In this document: positions 27,101 to 35,153 of the stretch, piece by piece
How positions within the stretch are numbered: the stretch's first letter is position 1
Layout: every line of letters starts with the position of its first letter
DNA from: Micromonospora coerulea
GTDB taxonomy: Bacteria; Actinomycetota; Actinomycetes; Mycobacteriales; Micromonosporaceae
Reading direction: 5' to 3'
Length of the DNA stretch: 64,000 nt
Assembly: GCF_016598485.1 (NCBI RefSeq)
Contig: NZ_JAEMUW010000006.1
Coordinates: forward strand, 186,001 to 250,000
The notes under the pieces: generated by a model
Databases searched by the model: none
Told to the model about the DNA's origin: nothing
The model's input: only the letters and a program-made list of their open reading frames with translations
Translations under genes and position numbers: made by a program

Positions 27101-27489
27101 GGTCACCCCGCACGAGATCGTTGGCGACGGTTTGCGGACGCCTCATTGAGTCTGCCCGACGGACATGCTGCCGGGCTCACGTTTCGCGGCCGTGAAGGCC
27201 AGGTCAACTGTGCTGGCGGGGCCCCGACCTGGGCAGGGCCGTTGGTCCTTGAGCTTGGTCACAGCATCGACGGGTATCGTGATTCGGCGGCCCCGGGTCG
27301 GCCGTGGTGTGATGGAGCATGGCGGCGATCCAGGGGCAGGTCGACGACGGTCGACGAGGGGAGATGACGCCGGTCGATGCGCACGGTGGCGCTGCGTGAC
27401 ATCCCGTTCACCGGAAGTCCGGCATCATGCCACAGCCCATTTCGTGAGGAGCGCCATACCCCCGGCACTGGTGGCCAGGTGGCGCCCCC
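27101..27489. other. 389-bp gap before trpC without a convincing gene
   Basis: No ORF with coding character and no tandem-Trp leader peptide is seen. The region carries the leftward promoter of the small gene and the trpC promoter. It has lower GC patches such as CATTTCGTGAGGAG near 27440, but no clear riboswitch fold is visible by eye. Confidence 0.4.
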
Positions 27490-27501
27490 TAGCATCGGCC
27501 C
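27490..27501 (+). promoter_or_regulatory. -10 element for trpC
   Basis: TAGCAT at 27490-27495 fits TANNNT and is followed by 6 nt before ATG 27502, the same spacing as at hisF. It suggests a leaderless trpCBA transcript. A second candidate start, GTG 27529 preceded by GGAGAGGGGAG, would give a leadered one. Confidence 0.5.
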
Positions 27502-28392
27502 ATGACACCCGGAGAGGGGAGTCCGTTGGTGACTGCTGAGCATGCGCACGCGGAGGGGGACGGGGCCGGTTCGGCGGCGTCCGTTAGCGTGCTCGACGAG
27601 ATCCTGGCCGGCGTCCGGGAGGACGTGGCGCGACGGCAGGAGCAGGTTCCGCTGGAGCGCGTGCGCGAGCTGGCCGCCGCCGCGCCGCCGCCGCTGGACG
27701 CGTACGCGGCCCTGCGCCGGCCCGGGGTGGCCGTGATTGCCGAGGTGAAGCGCTCGTCGCCGTCCCAGGGGCGGCTGGCGGAGATCGCCGACCCGGCCGA
27801 TCTGGCCGGCGACTACGCCGCCGGTGGCGCCCGGGCGATCAGCGTGCTGACCGAGGGCCGGTGGTTCGGCGGGTCGCTCGACGACCTGGCCGCGGTGCGC
27901 GCCGCGGTGAACATTCCGGTGCTCCGCAAGGACTTCGTGGTCTCCAGCTACCAGGTGCACGAGGCCCGGGCGCACGGCGCGGACCTGGTGCTGCTAATCG
28001 TCGCCGCGCTGGAGCAGAACGTGCTCGTCGGGCTGCTCGAGCGGATCGAGTCGCTCGGGATGTGTGCGCTGGTCGAGGTGCACACCGAGGAGGAGGCCGA
28101 CCGGGCCATGGAGGCCGGCGCGCAGGTGATCGGGGTCAACGCCCGTGACCTGCGTACCCTGGAAGTCGACCGCTCGGTCTTCGAGCGGATCGCGCCCGGC
28201 CTGCCGAGCAGCGTCGTCAAGATCGCCGAGTCCGGCGTGCGCGGCCCGCACGACCTGATCCGGTACGCCTCGGCCGGCGCCGACGCCGTCCTGGTGGGCG
28301 AGGGTCTGGTCACCCAGAAGAGCCCGCGCGAGGCGGTCGCCGAGCTGGTCAATGCCGGTAACCACCCGGCCACGCCCCGCCCGGTGCGCTGA
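27502..28392 (+). CDS. trpC: Indole-3-glycerol phosphate synthase
   Basis: A 296-residue barrel enzyme that cyclises CdRP to indole-3-glycerol phosphate. Motifs are [13 protein letters not shown] (catalytic Glu and Lys), [12 protein letters not shown] (Lys), [14 protein letters not shown] (Glu), [10 protein letters not shown] and AESGVRGP. The ATG at 27502 sits 6 nt after a -10; the alternative GTG at 27529 has a good ribosome-binding site and would remove nine residues. It lacks a fused TrpF domain, consistent with PriA supplying that step. It begins the trpCBA group. Confidence 0.95.
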   Translation: MTPGEGSPLVTAEHAHAEGDGAGSAASVSVLDEILAGVREDVARRQEQVPLERVRELAAAAPPPLDAYAALRRPGVAVIAEVKRSSPSQGRLAEIADPADLAGDYAAGGARAISVLTEGRWFGGSLDDLAAVRAAVNIPVLRKDFVVSSYQVHEARAHGADLVLLIVAALEQNVLVGLLERIESLGMCALVEVHTEEEADRAMEAGAQVIGVNARDLRTLEVDRSVFERIAPGLPSSVVKIAESGVRGPHDLIRYASAGADAVLVGEGLVTQKSPREAVAELVNAGNHPATPRPVR

Positions 28393-28430
28393 CCCACGTC
28401 GGAAAGACTCAGCAGCGAGAGGAACCCGCG

Positions 28431-29663
28431 ATGAGCGCCAACGCGTCGGCCCCGGCCGGCCAGGTCCCCGACGCCGCCGGCCACTTCGGTCGGTTCGGCG
28501 GCCGGTTCGTCCCGGAGGCGCTGGTCGCGGCCCTCGACGAGCTGGACGCGGCGTACCGCAAGGCGATGACCGACGAGGCGTTCCTGGCCGAGTTCGGCGC
28601 CCTGCTGCGCGACTACGCCGGTACCCCGTCGCTGCTCTACTCCGCCGAGCGGTTCTCGGCGAAGGCCGGCGCGCGGATTTTGCTCAAGCGGGAGGACCTG
28701 AACCACACCGGCGCGCACAAGGTGCGCAACGTGCTGGGCCAGGCGCTGCTCACCAAGCGGATGGGCAAGAAGCGGGTGATCGCGGAGACCGGCGCCGGCC
28801 AGCACGGCGTGGCCACGGCCACCGCCGCCGCCCTGTTCGACCTCGAGTGCGTGGTCTACATGGGTGAGGTGGACACCGAGCGGCAGTCGCTCAACGTGGC
28901 CCGGATGCGGATGCTCGGCGCCACCGTCGTCCCGGTCACCACCGGCTCGCGGACCCTCAAGGACGCGATGAACGAGGCGATGCGGGACTGGGTCGCCAAC
29001 GTCGACGACACCCACTACCTGATCGGCACCGCCGCCGGCCCGCACCCGTTCCCCGAGATGGTCCGCGACTTCGTCCGGGGCATCGGCGAGGAGGCCCGCC
29101 AGCAGTGCCTGGACCTGACCGGCACGCTGCCGGACGCGGTCGCGGCCTGCGTCGGTGGCGGCTCCAACGCGTTGGGCATCTTCCACGCCTTCGTGCCCGA
29201 CACCGGGGTGCGGCTGTACGGCTTCGAGGCCGGCGGCGAGGGCGTCGAGACCGGCCGGCACGCGGCCAGCATCACCGGCGGCAGCGCTGGCGTGCTGCAC
29301 GGCACCCGGACCTACGTCCTGCAGAACTCCGACGGTCAGACGATCGAGTCGCACTCGATCTCGGCCGGGCTGGACTACCCGGGCGTCGGCCCCGAGCACG
29401 CCTGGCTGCACGACAGCGGCCGGGCCAGCTACGCGCCGGTGACCGACCGCGAGGCGATGGCCGCCTTCGAGCTGCTCTGCCGTACCGAGGGGATCATCCC
29501 GGCGATCGAGAGTGCGCACGCGCTCGCGGGCGCGCTGAAGATCGCCCCGACGCTCGCCGCCGAGCTGGGCCGGGGGCCGCTCATCGTGGTCAACCTGTCC
29601 GGCCGGGGCGACAAGGACGTGCACACCGCCGGCGAGTACTTCGGCATCCTCGACAAGGAGTGA
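28431..29663 (+). CDS. trpB: Tryptophan synthase beta chain
   Basis: A 410-residue TrpB1-type beta subunit that joins indole and serine on PLP. The Lys that binds PLP is in the [14 protein letters not shown] motif near residue 95, with the catalytic Glu in AETGAGQHG near residue 120. GGGSNALG binds the phosphate, and [24 protein letters not shown] communication sequence is present as [19 protein letters not shown] ribosome-binding site GAGAGGAA precedes the ATG. It is 38 nt after trpC and 4 nt before trpA. Confidence 0.96.
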   Translation: MSANASAPAGQVPDAAGHFGRFGGRFVPEALVAALDELDAAYRKAMTDEAFLAEFGALLRDYAGTPSLLYSAERFSAKAGARILLKREDLNHTGAHKVRNVLGQALLTKRMGKKRVIAETGAGQHGVATATAAALFDLECVVYMGEVDTERQSLNVARMRMLGATVVPVTTGSRTLKDAMNEAMRDWVANVDDTHYLIGTAAGPHPFPEMVRDFVRGIGEEARQQCLDLTGTLPDAVAACVGGGSNALGIFHAFVPDTGVRLYGFEAGGEGVETGRHAASITGGSAGVLHGTRTYVLQNSDGQTIESHSISAGLDYPGVGPEHAWLHDSGRASYAPVTDREAMAAFELLCRTEGIIPAIESAHALAGALKIAPTLAAELGRGPLIVVNLSGRGDKDVHTAGEYFGILDKE

Positions 29664-29667
29664 CAGC

Positions 29668-30471
29668 GTGAGTCGGATCGGGGTCGCCTTCGACAAGGCC
29701 CGCGCCGACGGGCGGGCCGTGCTGGTCGGCTGCATGCCGGCCGGTTTCCCCACCGTCGAGGGCAGCATCGCGGCGATGACCGCCATGGTCGAGGCCGGGG
29801 TGGACGTCATCGAGGTGGAGATCCCGTACTCCGACCCGGTGATGGACGGCCCGGTCATCCAGAAGGCCAGCGACATCGCCCTGGCCGGTGGTGTCCGCAC
29901 CGCCGACACGCTGCGCATCATCGAGGCCGTCGCGGCCACCGGCGCCCCGGTGGTCACCATGACCTACTGGAACCCGATCGAGCAGTACGGTGTCGACGCC
30001 TTCGCCCGCGACCTCGCCGCCGCCGGCGGCACCGGCCTGATCACCCCGGACCTGATCCCGGAGGAGGCCGACGAGTGGCTGGCCGCCTCCGACGCGCACG
30101 GCCTGGACCGTACGTTCCTGGTCTCCCCGTCCTCCACCGACGCCCGGTTGCGGATGACCGTCGAGCACTGCCGCGGCTTCGTCTACGCCACCGCGATCAT
30201 GGGGGTCACCGGCGCCCGGGCGCAGACCTCCGGCGCCGCGCCGATCCTGGTCTCCCGGCTGCGCGAGGTCACCGACCTGCCGGTCGGCGTGGGCCTCGGC
30301 GTGGGCACCGGCGCGCAGGCCGGCACGGTCGCCGGGTACGCCGACGGTGTGATCGTGGGCAGTGCCCTGGTCCGTTGCCTGCTCGACCCCCCCGACGAGG
30401 CGGCCGGCCTGACCGCCCTGCGGACGCTCAGCGCGGAGCTGGCCGAGGGCGTGCGCAACCCCGTCCGCTGA
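29668..30471 (+). CDS. trpA: Tryptophan synthase alpha chain
   Basis: A 267-residue barrel that cleaves indole-3-glycerol phosphate and tunnels indole to TrpB. The catalytic Glu lies in VIEVEIPYSDPVMDGPVIQ near residue 48 and the Asp is in the same segment (PYSDP); LITPDLIPEEADEW and the phosphate-loop segment GVGLGVGTG follow. It starts at GTG 29668, 4 nt after trpB. It ends the trp operon and is followed by a 7-bp tandem repeat and the first copy of repeat family C. Confidence 0.95.
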   Translation: MSRIGVAFDKARADGRAVLVGCMPAGFPTVEGSIAAMTAMVEAGVDVIEVEIPYSDPVMDGPVIQKASDIALAGGVRTADTLRIIEAVAATGAPVVTMTYWNPIEQYGVDAFARDLAAAGGTGLITPDLIPEEADEWLAASDAHGLDRTFLVSPSSTDARLRMTVEHCRGFVYATAIMGVTGARAQTSGAAPILVSRLREVTDLPVGVGLGVGTGAQAGTVAGYADGVIVGSALVRCLLDPPDEAAGLTALRTLSAELAEGVRNPVR

Positions 30472-30480
30472 TCCTCGCCG

Positions 30481-30529
30481 CCGCGCGCCGCGCGCCGCGC
30501 GCCGCGCGCCACTCGCCGCGCGCCACTTG
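30481..30529. repeat. Heptanucleotide tandem repeat after trpA
   Basis: Seven consecutive 7-bp units, mostly CCGCGCG with two variants (CCACTCG, CCACTTG), begin 10 nt after the trpA stop. It is a VNTR-like tract prone to length change. Confidence 0.7.
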
Positions 30530-30552
30530 CCACGGGGAATGTCTCGGCAGAC

Positions 30553-30583
30553 GCTATGGAGCTGATGACGTAAACGAATCAGC
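30553..30583 (+). repeat. Inverted repeat family C, copy 1
   Basis: Begins GCTATGGAGCTGATG and continues with ACGTAAACGAATC. Copy 2 (30777-30804) is its reverse complement with two mismatches in 28 bases, 193 bp away. Two more copies flank the gene at 43685-44206. Confidence 0.75.
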
Positions 30584-30973
30584 GAGGACCGCCCGATCCC
30601 ACGCTGCTCCTCCCCGCGCCTACCGAGTCGGTGCCGGCGCTTGCCGATCGACCGGCTCTGCCTTCGCGGCCCGCCCGGCCGTCTGGCTTGGGCGGCCGTC
30701 GGCCCTGCACGGCCCGGCCCGGCCCGGCCCGCCAGGCTGCGCCCTTCGAAGTACGTTCCGCTCGGCTGTCGCCGGCGATTCGTTTGCGACATCAGCTCCA
30801 TAGCGCCAACAGGTGACCGCACCGCGGCGCCTCCCAGATTTCCGGGAGCCCGCCGCCGCGTTCCCTGCTTGGCGGACCAGCTGGACGCTCAGGGATGGTC
30901 CCGCCTGGTCGAGATGCTCGACCGCGCCGGGAGCGGCCAGCGGGCCAAGGTGGAGCTGCTCGCAGCCGCCTGG
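30584..30973. other. Non-coding stretch between trpA and the Nudix gene
   Basis: Contains repeat-family C copy 2 and no complete gene. A short segment at about 30865-30975 reads on the plus strand as LADQLDAQGWSRLVEMLDRAG followed by QRAKVELLAAAWSR, which looks like a protein fragment, but it has no start and no conserved end. Confidence 0.4.
30777..30804 (-). repeat. Inverted repeat family C, copy 2
   Basis: Reverse complement of copy 1 with two differences in 28 bases. Together they could pair in RNA with a 193-nt loop. Confidence 0.75.
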
Positions 30974-31558
30974 TCAAGGCCCGTTCGTCCGCGCCCCGTC
31001 CGGGTCCGCTCGTTGTCCGGGCGGCACCGCCCCACCCGCCGGGGACACTGCGTCGGTCCGGATCGCGGCGGCCTGGGCCGGGCCCGCCTGAACCGGGTCG
31101 GGCGCCCGCCAGGTCTCCGGCGTGGCGTCCCGCAGCACGCCCGACCGGCCGGCCAGCGCATCGGCGAGCGCGGCTCCGGTGATCGGGGTGACCGCCACCG
31201 GCAGGTCGGCGGGCGGGTGCCAGGTCAGCCGGCAGCCACCCAGCGGTGCCGTCGTCGGTCCCTCTCCGCGCGCCCGCGCGCGGAACACGTGCACCAGCAC
31301 GTCCGGCAGCGGCCCCGGCCGCCCCGCCGTGCCGGCGTCCCGTGCGGTGAGCTGGTAGAGGCCCAGCAGATCGACGAGGTCGACGTCCCAGCCGGTCTCC
31401 GCGCGGATGTCCCGCACCACCGCGGCCTGCGGGCACTCGGCCCGATGCATCCTGCCGCCGGGCAGCGCCCACCGGCCGACCGGTCCCTGCCGGCAGAGCA
31501 GCACCCGGCCCGCGTCGTCGGTGACCACCGCGGCGACCGCCCAGGTGAGCGCGTTCAT
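30974..31558 (-). CDS. Nudix hydrolase
   Basis: A 194-residue protein with a Nudix fold in residues 1-130. The Nudix box reads GGRMHRAECPQAAVVRDIRA then ETGWDV, with Arg-Asp in place of Arg-Glu but the final Glu kept, so Mg binding is probably retained. LPGGRMHRAECP suggests an NTP- or sugar-nucleotide-type substrate, otherwise unknown. The last 60 residues are a Pro/Ala-rich tail. The ATG at 31558 gives the conserved NALTWAVAAVV start. It is divergent from lgt. Confidence 0.8.
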   Translation of the reverse strand: MNALTWAVAAVVTDDAGRVLLCRQGPVGRWALPGGRMHRAECPQAAVVRDIRAETGWDVDLVDLLGLYQLTARDAGTAGRPGPLPDVLVHVFRARARGEGPTTAPLGGCRLTWHPPADLPVAVTPITGAALADALAGRSGVLRDATPETWRAPDPVQAGPAQAAAIRTDAVSPAGGAVPPGQRADPDGARTNGP

Positions 31559-31647
31559 GGGCAAAGAGCCTACGACCGCGCAAACCAGAAGTCAGCCACC
31601 CGGCGAAGCCGACCGGACCGGGGTGCCGCGGAGACGGTCCGCACCGG

Positions 31648-31661
31648 TAGCGTGTGCACCC
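31648..31661 (+). promoter_or_regulatory. -10 element for lgt
   Basis: TAGCGT (31648-31653) lies 8 nt before GTG 31662, in the leaderless configuration seen at hisF and trpC. Confidence 0.4.
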
Positions 31662-32942
31662 GTGACCCACGCCCCGATGACCGCACTGGCGGCCCTGCCC
31701 AGCCCCAGCACCGCCGTCTGGCAGCTCGGACCGGTCCCGATCCGGGCGTACGCGCTCTGCATCATCCTCGGCATCGTGGTGGCCTGCGTGGTGACCGAAC
31801 GCCGGCTGCGCGAGCGCGGCGTCGCCCCCGGGGCGGTGCTCGACATTGCCGTGTGGGCGGTGCCGACGGGCATCATCGGCGCCCGGATCTACCACGTGAT
31901 CACCTCGCCGGAGAAGTACTTCGGCGCCGACGGCCAGCCGCTCAAGGCGTTCGCCATCTGGGAGGGCGGCCTCGGCATCTGGGGAGCGGTCGCCGGTGGC
32001 GCGATCGGCGCCTGGATCGCCGCGCGGCAGCTCGGCATCCCGTTCGCCGTGGTGGCCGACGCGCTGGCCCCGGGCCTGCCGCTGGCCCAGGCCGTCGGCC
32101 GCGTCGGCAACTGGTTCAACAACGAGCTGTACGGCGGCAGCACCACGCTCCCGTGGGGGCTCGAGGTGCACGTGATGGACCCGGACAACCCCGGGCAGGC
32201 GCTGCGCGACGACGCCGGCAACCCGGTCCTCCAGCCGGGGCTCTACCACCCGACCTTCCTGTACGAGGCACTGTGGAACATCGGGGTCGCCGCGCTGGTC
32301 CTCGTCCTGGACCGGAAGCTGCGGCTCGGTCGGGGCCGGGCATTCGCGCTGTACGTGATGGGCTACACCGTGGGCCGGTTCTGGATCGAGCTGATGCGCA
32401 CCGACGAGGCCAACCACATCCTCGGGGTCCGGCTCAACGTCTGGACCGCCGCGCTGGTCTTCCTCGGCGCGCTGATCTACTTCCTCCGGGTGCGCGGCCC
32501 GCGTGAATACCTGGTCCCGGTCGGGCCGCCGACGATTCCGGTCCCGCCGGCCGGCGGCGACGTGTCGCAGGTCGACCTCTCCGCCCGGGAGGCCGGGCCG
32601 GCCACCGTCGCCCCGGAGGGCTACCGGGTGGTCAGCGAGGAGCGGTTCCGCGCCTACCAGGAGACCGGCGAGGTTCCCGACGAGCCGACGGACGCGCCGG
32701 CCGCGACCGAGGCCGACACGGCGACGGAGGCCGCCGACCGCGCCGAGACCGGGCCGGCCGGCACCACCAAACGCGCTGGCACTGCGCCGGCCGGCACCAC
32801 CGAGCGCACCGAGGCGGAGCCCAGCGGTCCCGCCGTCAGCCGGGAGCGTGTCGAGGCGGACCCGGAGAGCGCCGGGGACGCGACGGTCCACGAGGGCCGG
32901 GCCGGCGCCGCCGGTGCCCGCCCCGCCGACCGGGACAACTGA
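31662..32942 (+). CDS. lgt: Prolipoprotein diacylglyceryl transferase with C-terminal extension
   Basis: A 426-residue membrane enzyme that transfers diacylglycerol from phosphatidylglycerol to the lipobox Cys of prolipoproteins. Residues about 20-290 hold seven helices with the Lgt signature GRVGNWFNNELYGG (catalytic Arg and Asn/Glu) near residue 147 and YHPTFLYEALWN. Residues about 300-426 are a hydrophilic, low-complexity Ala/Thr/Glu/Pro tail not present in enterobacterial Lgt, likely cytoplasmic. GTG 31662 is the start nearest a -10. Position after trpA is conserved among actinobacteria. Confidence 0.94.
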   Translation: MTHAPMTALAALPSPSTAVWQLGPVPIRAYALCIILGIVVACVVTERRLRERGVAPGAVLDIAVWAVPTGIIGARIYHVITSPEKYFGADGQPLKAFAIWEGGLGIWGAVAGGAIGAWIAARQLGIPFAVVADALAPGLPLAQAVGRVGNWFNNELYGGSTTLPWGLEVHVMDPDNPGQALRDDAGNPVLQPGLYHPTFLYEALWNIGVAALVLVLDRKLRLGRGRAFALYVMGYTVGRFWIELMRTDEANHILGVRLNVWTAALVFLGALIYFLRVRGPREYLVPVGPPTIPVPPAGGDVSQVDLSAREAGPATVAPEGYRVVSEERFRAYQETGEVPDEPTDAPAATEADTATEAADRAETGPAGTTKRAGTAPAGTTERTEAEPSGPAVSRERVEADPESAGDATVHEGRAGAAGARPADRDN

Positions 32943-32953
32943 GCGGGGCGGCG

Positions 32954-34141
32954 ATGCGTACCGCGGTGGTGGTCGGCGCCGGGCTCGGCGGGCTGGCGGC
33001 GGCCGGCGCGCTGGCCCGCTCGGGCTGGCGGGTCACTCTGCTGGAACGGGCCGACCGGGTCCGACCGGAACCCACCGCCGTCGTGCTGTGGCCCAACGGG
33101 GTACGCGCGCTGCGCGCCCTCGGTCTCGGCGCCGGCCTGGACGCGATCGCCACGCCGCTGGCTGACGGCGGCGTCCGCCGCCCCGACGGGCAGTGGCTGG
33201 TGCAGCCGCGTCCGACGCCGGCCGAGCGGATGCCGGTGGTGGTGCACCGCGAGGACCTGCACGACGCGCTGATCGCCGGCCTCGGCGACCGGGTGGAGCT
33301 GCGGACCGGGGTGCACGTCCGCACGGTCCGGGTGACGCCGGGCGAGCGGCCGGCGGTCGGCGACGGCCGGCACACCGTCGAGGCGGACCTGGTGGTGGCC
33401 GCCGACGGCACGGACAGCGAGATCCGCCGCCAGCTTGCCCCGGAGGCGGCGGTGGTGAGTTCCGGCTGTGCCGCCTGGCGGGCGGTGATCCCCTGGTACC
33501 AGGCCCCGAAGCTGCCGGCCGACCAGCCGGTGGGCGGGGAGACGCTGGGCGCCGGCTACCGCTTCGTGGCCGCCTCGCTCGGTGACCGGGGCGCGGCCGG
33601 CGGGTCCAGCCGGGGCGGCATCTACTGGGTGGCGACCGCCGCCGGCGCGCCCCGCCCGGAGCCGCCGGAGACCCAGCTCGCCCTGCTCAAGCGCTGGTAT
33701 TCCGGCTGGCCCGCGCCGATCGCCGAGCTGCTCGACGCCACCGACCCGGCCGACCTGGTCCAGCAGGAGATCCGCGAGCTGCGGCCGCTGCCCCGGGCGT
33801 ACGGCTTCCCGGTCGGCCCGGGCGGGGTGGTGCTGCTCGGCGACGCCGCGCACGCCATGCCGCCGCACCTCGGGCAGGGCGCCTGCCTCGCCTTCGAGGA
33901 CGCCGCCACGCTCGCCTCGTTGCTGCGCGAGTCCCGGCTGCCCGACGCCGTGGCGTCGTACGACCGGCTGCGGCGCCCCCGCGCGGCCACGATGGTCCGG
34001 CAGACCCGCCGGATGTCCGCGGTGCTGCAGACCCGCGGCCGGCTGGCCCTGCGCGCCCGCGACGCTGCCCTCGGCACCATCAGCCCTCGGCTGCGCAACA
34101 CCGCCGCGTCCGCCGCCGCCCAATGGCACCCCCCGTCCTGA
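32954..34141 (+). CDS. FAD-dependent monooxygenase
   Basis: A 395-residue group A flavoprotein monooxygenase. It has the N-terminal dinucleotide motif VVVGAGLGGLAAAGALA, the DG motif LVVAADGTDSEIRR near residue 150, and the GD motif LLGDAAHAMPPHLGQGACLAFEDA near residue 297. It should hydroxylate an aromatic or polyketide-like substrate with NAD(P)H and oxygen. It begins 11 nt after the lgt stop and may be co-transcribed with it, but no pathway genes are adjacent. Confidence 0.9.
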   Translation: MRTAVVVGAGLGGLAAAGALARSGWRVTLLERADRVRPEPTAVVLWPNGVRALRALGLGAGLDAIATPLADGGVRRPDGQWLVQPRPTPAERMPVVVHREDLHDALIAGLGDRVELRTGVHVRTVRVTPGERPAVGDGRHTVEADLVVAADGTDSEIRRQLAPEAAVVSSGCAAWRAVIPWYQAPKLPADQPVGGETLGAGYRFVAASLGDRGAAGGSSRGGIYWVATAAGAPRPEPPETQLALLKRWYSGWPAPIAELLDATDPADLVQQEIRELRPLPRAYGFPVGPGGVVLLGDAAHAMPPHLGQGACLAFEDAATLASLLRESRLPDAVASYDRLRRPRAATMVRQTRRMSAVLQTRGRLALRARDAALGTISPRLRNTAASAAAQWHPPS

Positions 34142-34162
34142 CCCCGGGTCGACGCGGAAGGG

Positions 34163-35008
34163 TCAGGCGATGATGGCGGTGGGCTCGGCGATGCAGGCGG
34201 TACCGATGCGGCGGAAGCCGACCCGCAGGTAGACCCGGGCGATCTCCTCGCTGCCGGCGGAGAGGAAGATCAGGTCGGTGCCGGCGGCGCGCAGTTCGCG
34301 GGCGATGGCGGCGGTGATCGCGGCGCCGAGGCCGCGACGGCGGGCGACCGGCAGGGTGGCCACCCCGGCGATCTCCGCGACGTCGCCGACCCGCATCGCC
34401 ATTCCGCTGGCCAGGGCCCCCTCCTCGGGGGTCTCGGCGAGCACCGAGATCCGCCGGCCGTCGGCGATCCGGACCCCCTCCTCCTGCAGCGCGGCCACGT
34501 CGAGCCGGGCCACCGCCGCGTCCCGTTCGGCCGGGCCGGCCTCGCCCCGGGCGGTGCCGCCGTTCGAGAAGCCGACGGCCGCGACGGCCCGCCGGATCGC
34601 CACGTCGCCGGCGAAGCCGGGGGAGGCCGGGTCGAGGACCCGCATCGGTACGTCGCTGAGCGTCACCGGGTCGGGCAGCTCGGCCGGGTCGAGCACCATC
34701 AGCGGCGCCTCCAGCACGGTCAGCCCCGCCGAGCGGGCGACGGCCAGCAGGTCCGGGGTGACCTCGTGCACCCACTCGAACGCCTCGGGCAGGCCCAGCT
34801 CGCGCTGACGGGCCCGGACGGCGGTCACGTCGGCGAGCGACGGCGGCTCACTGGCGTCGAGCCGGGGCCGGGCGTAGAACGGCCATCCCAGGCCTTCCCG
34901 GACAAAGAGCACCAGAGCGCCGTACTCCTCCGGGCGGGCACCGTCGCGGGGCACCGCGTCGTAGAAGTGCTCCAGCCGGTCGAACACCTCAGCGCGTAGG
35001 ACATCCAC
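34163..35008 (-). CDS. GNAT-family N-acetyltransferase
   Basis: A 281-residue protein with a C-terminal GNAT fold. The acetyl-CoA pyrophosphate loop is GVATLPVARRRGLGAAIT near residue 220, followed by LIFLSAGSEEIARVYLRVGFRRIG. The N-terminal 100 residues are a second, probably degenerate GNAT-like half. The start is GTG 35008. It is divergent from gltB and converges on the monooxygenase. The acceptor is unknown. Confidence 0.85.
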   Translation of the reverse strand: MDVLRAEVFDRLEHFYDAVPRDGARPEEYGALVLFVREGLGWPFYARPRLDASEPPSLADVTAVRARQRELGLPEAFEWVHEVTPDLLAVARSAGLTVLEAPLMVLDPAELPDPVTLSDVPMRVLDPASPGFAGDVAIRRAVAAVGFSNGGTARGEAGPAERDAAVARLDVAALQEEGVRIADGRRISVLAETPEEGALASGMAMRVGDVAEIAGVATLPVARRRGLGAAITAAIARELRAAGTDLIFLSAGSEEIARVYLRVGFRRIGTACIAEPTAIIA

Positions 35009-35153
35009 CGCGCGAGACTACACGTCCCAGATTCTGGAAGTGTGATCAATCCGAACTGGCCTTGCGCCGTACGCCCTAACGTAGACTCAATAAACCCACA
35101 AGGGCCGACGTCGTCCCGACCATGATCCAACCTGAGTGACGACAGGAGGCCCG

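Noticed and set aside
27101..27501. Trp attenuator or leader peptide before trpC
   Set aside because: No short ORF with consecutive Trp codons and no clear alternative hairpins were found. The -10 is only 6 nt from the start.
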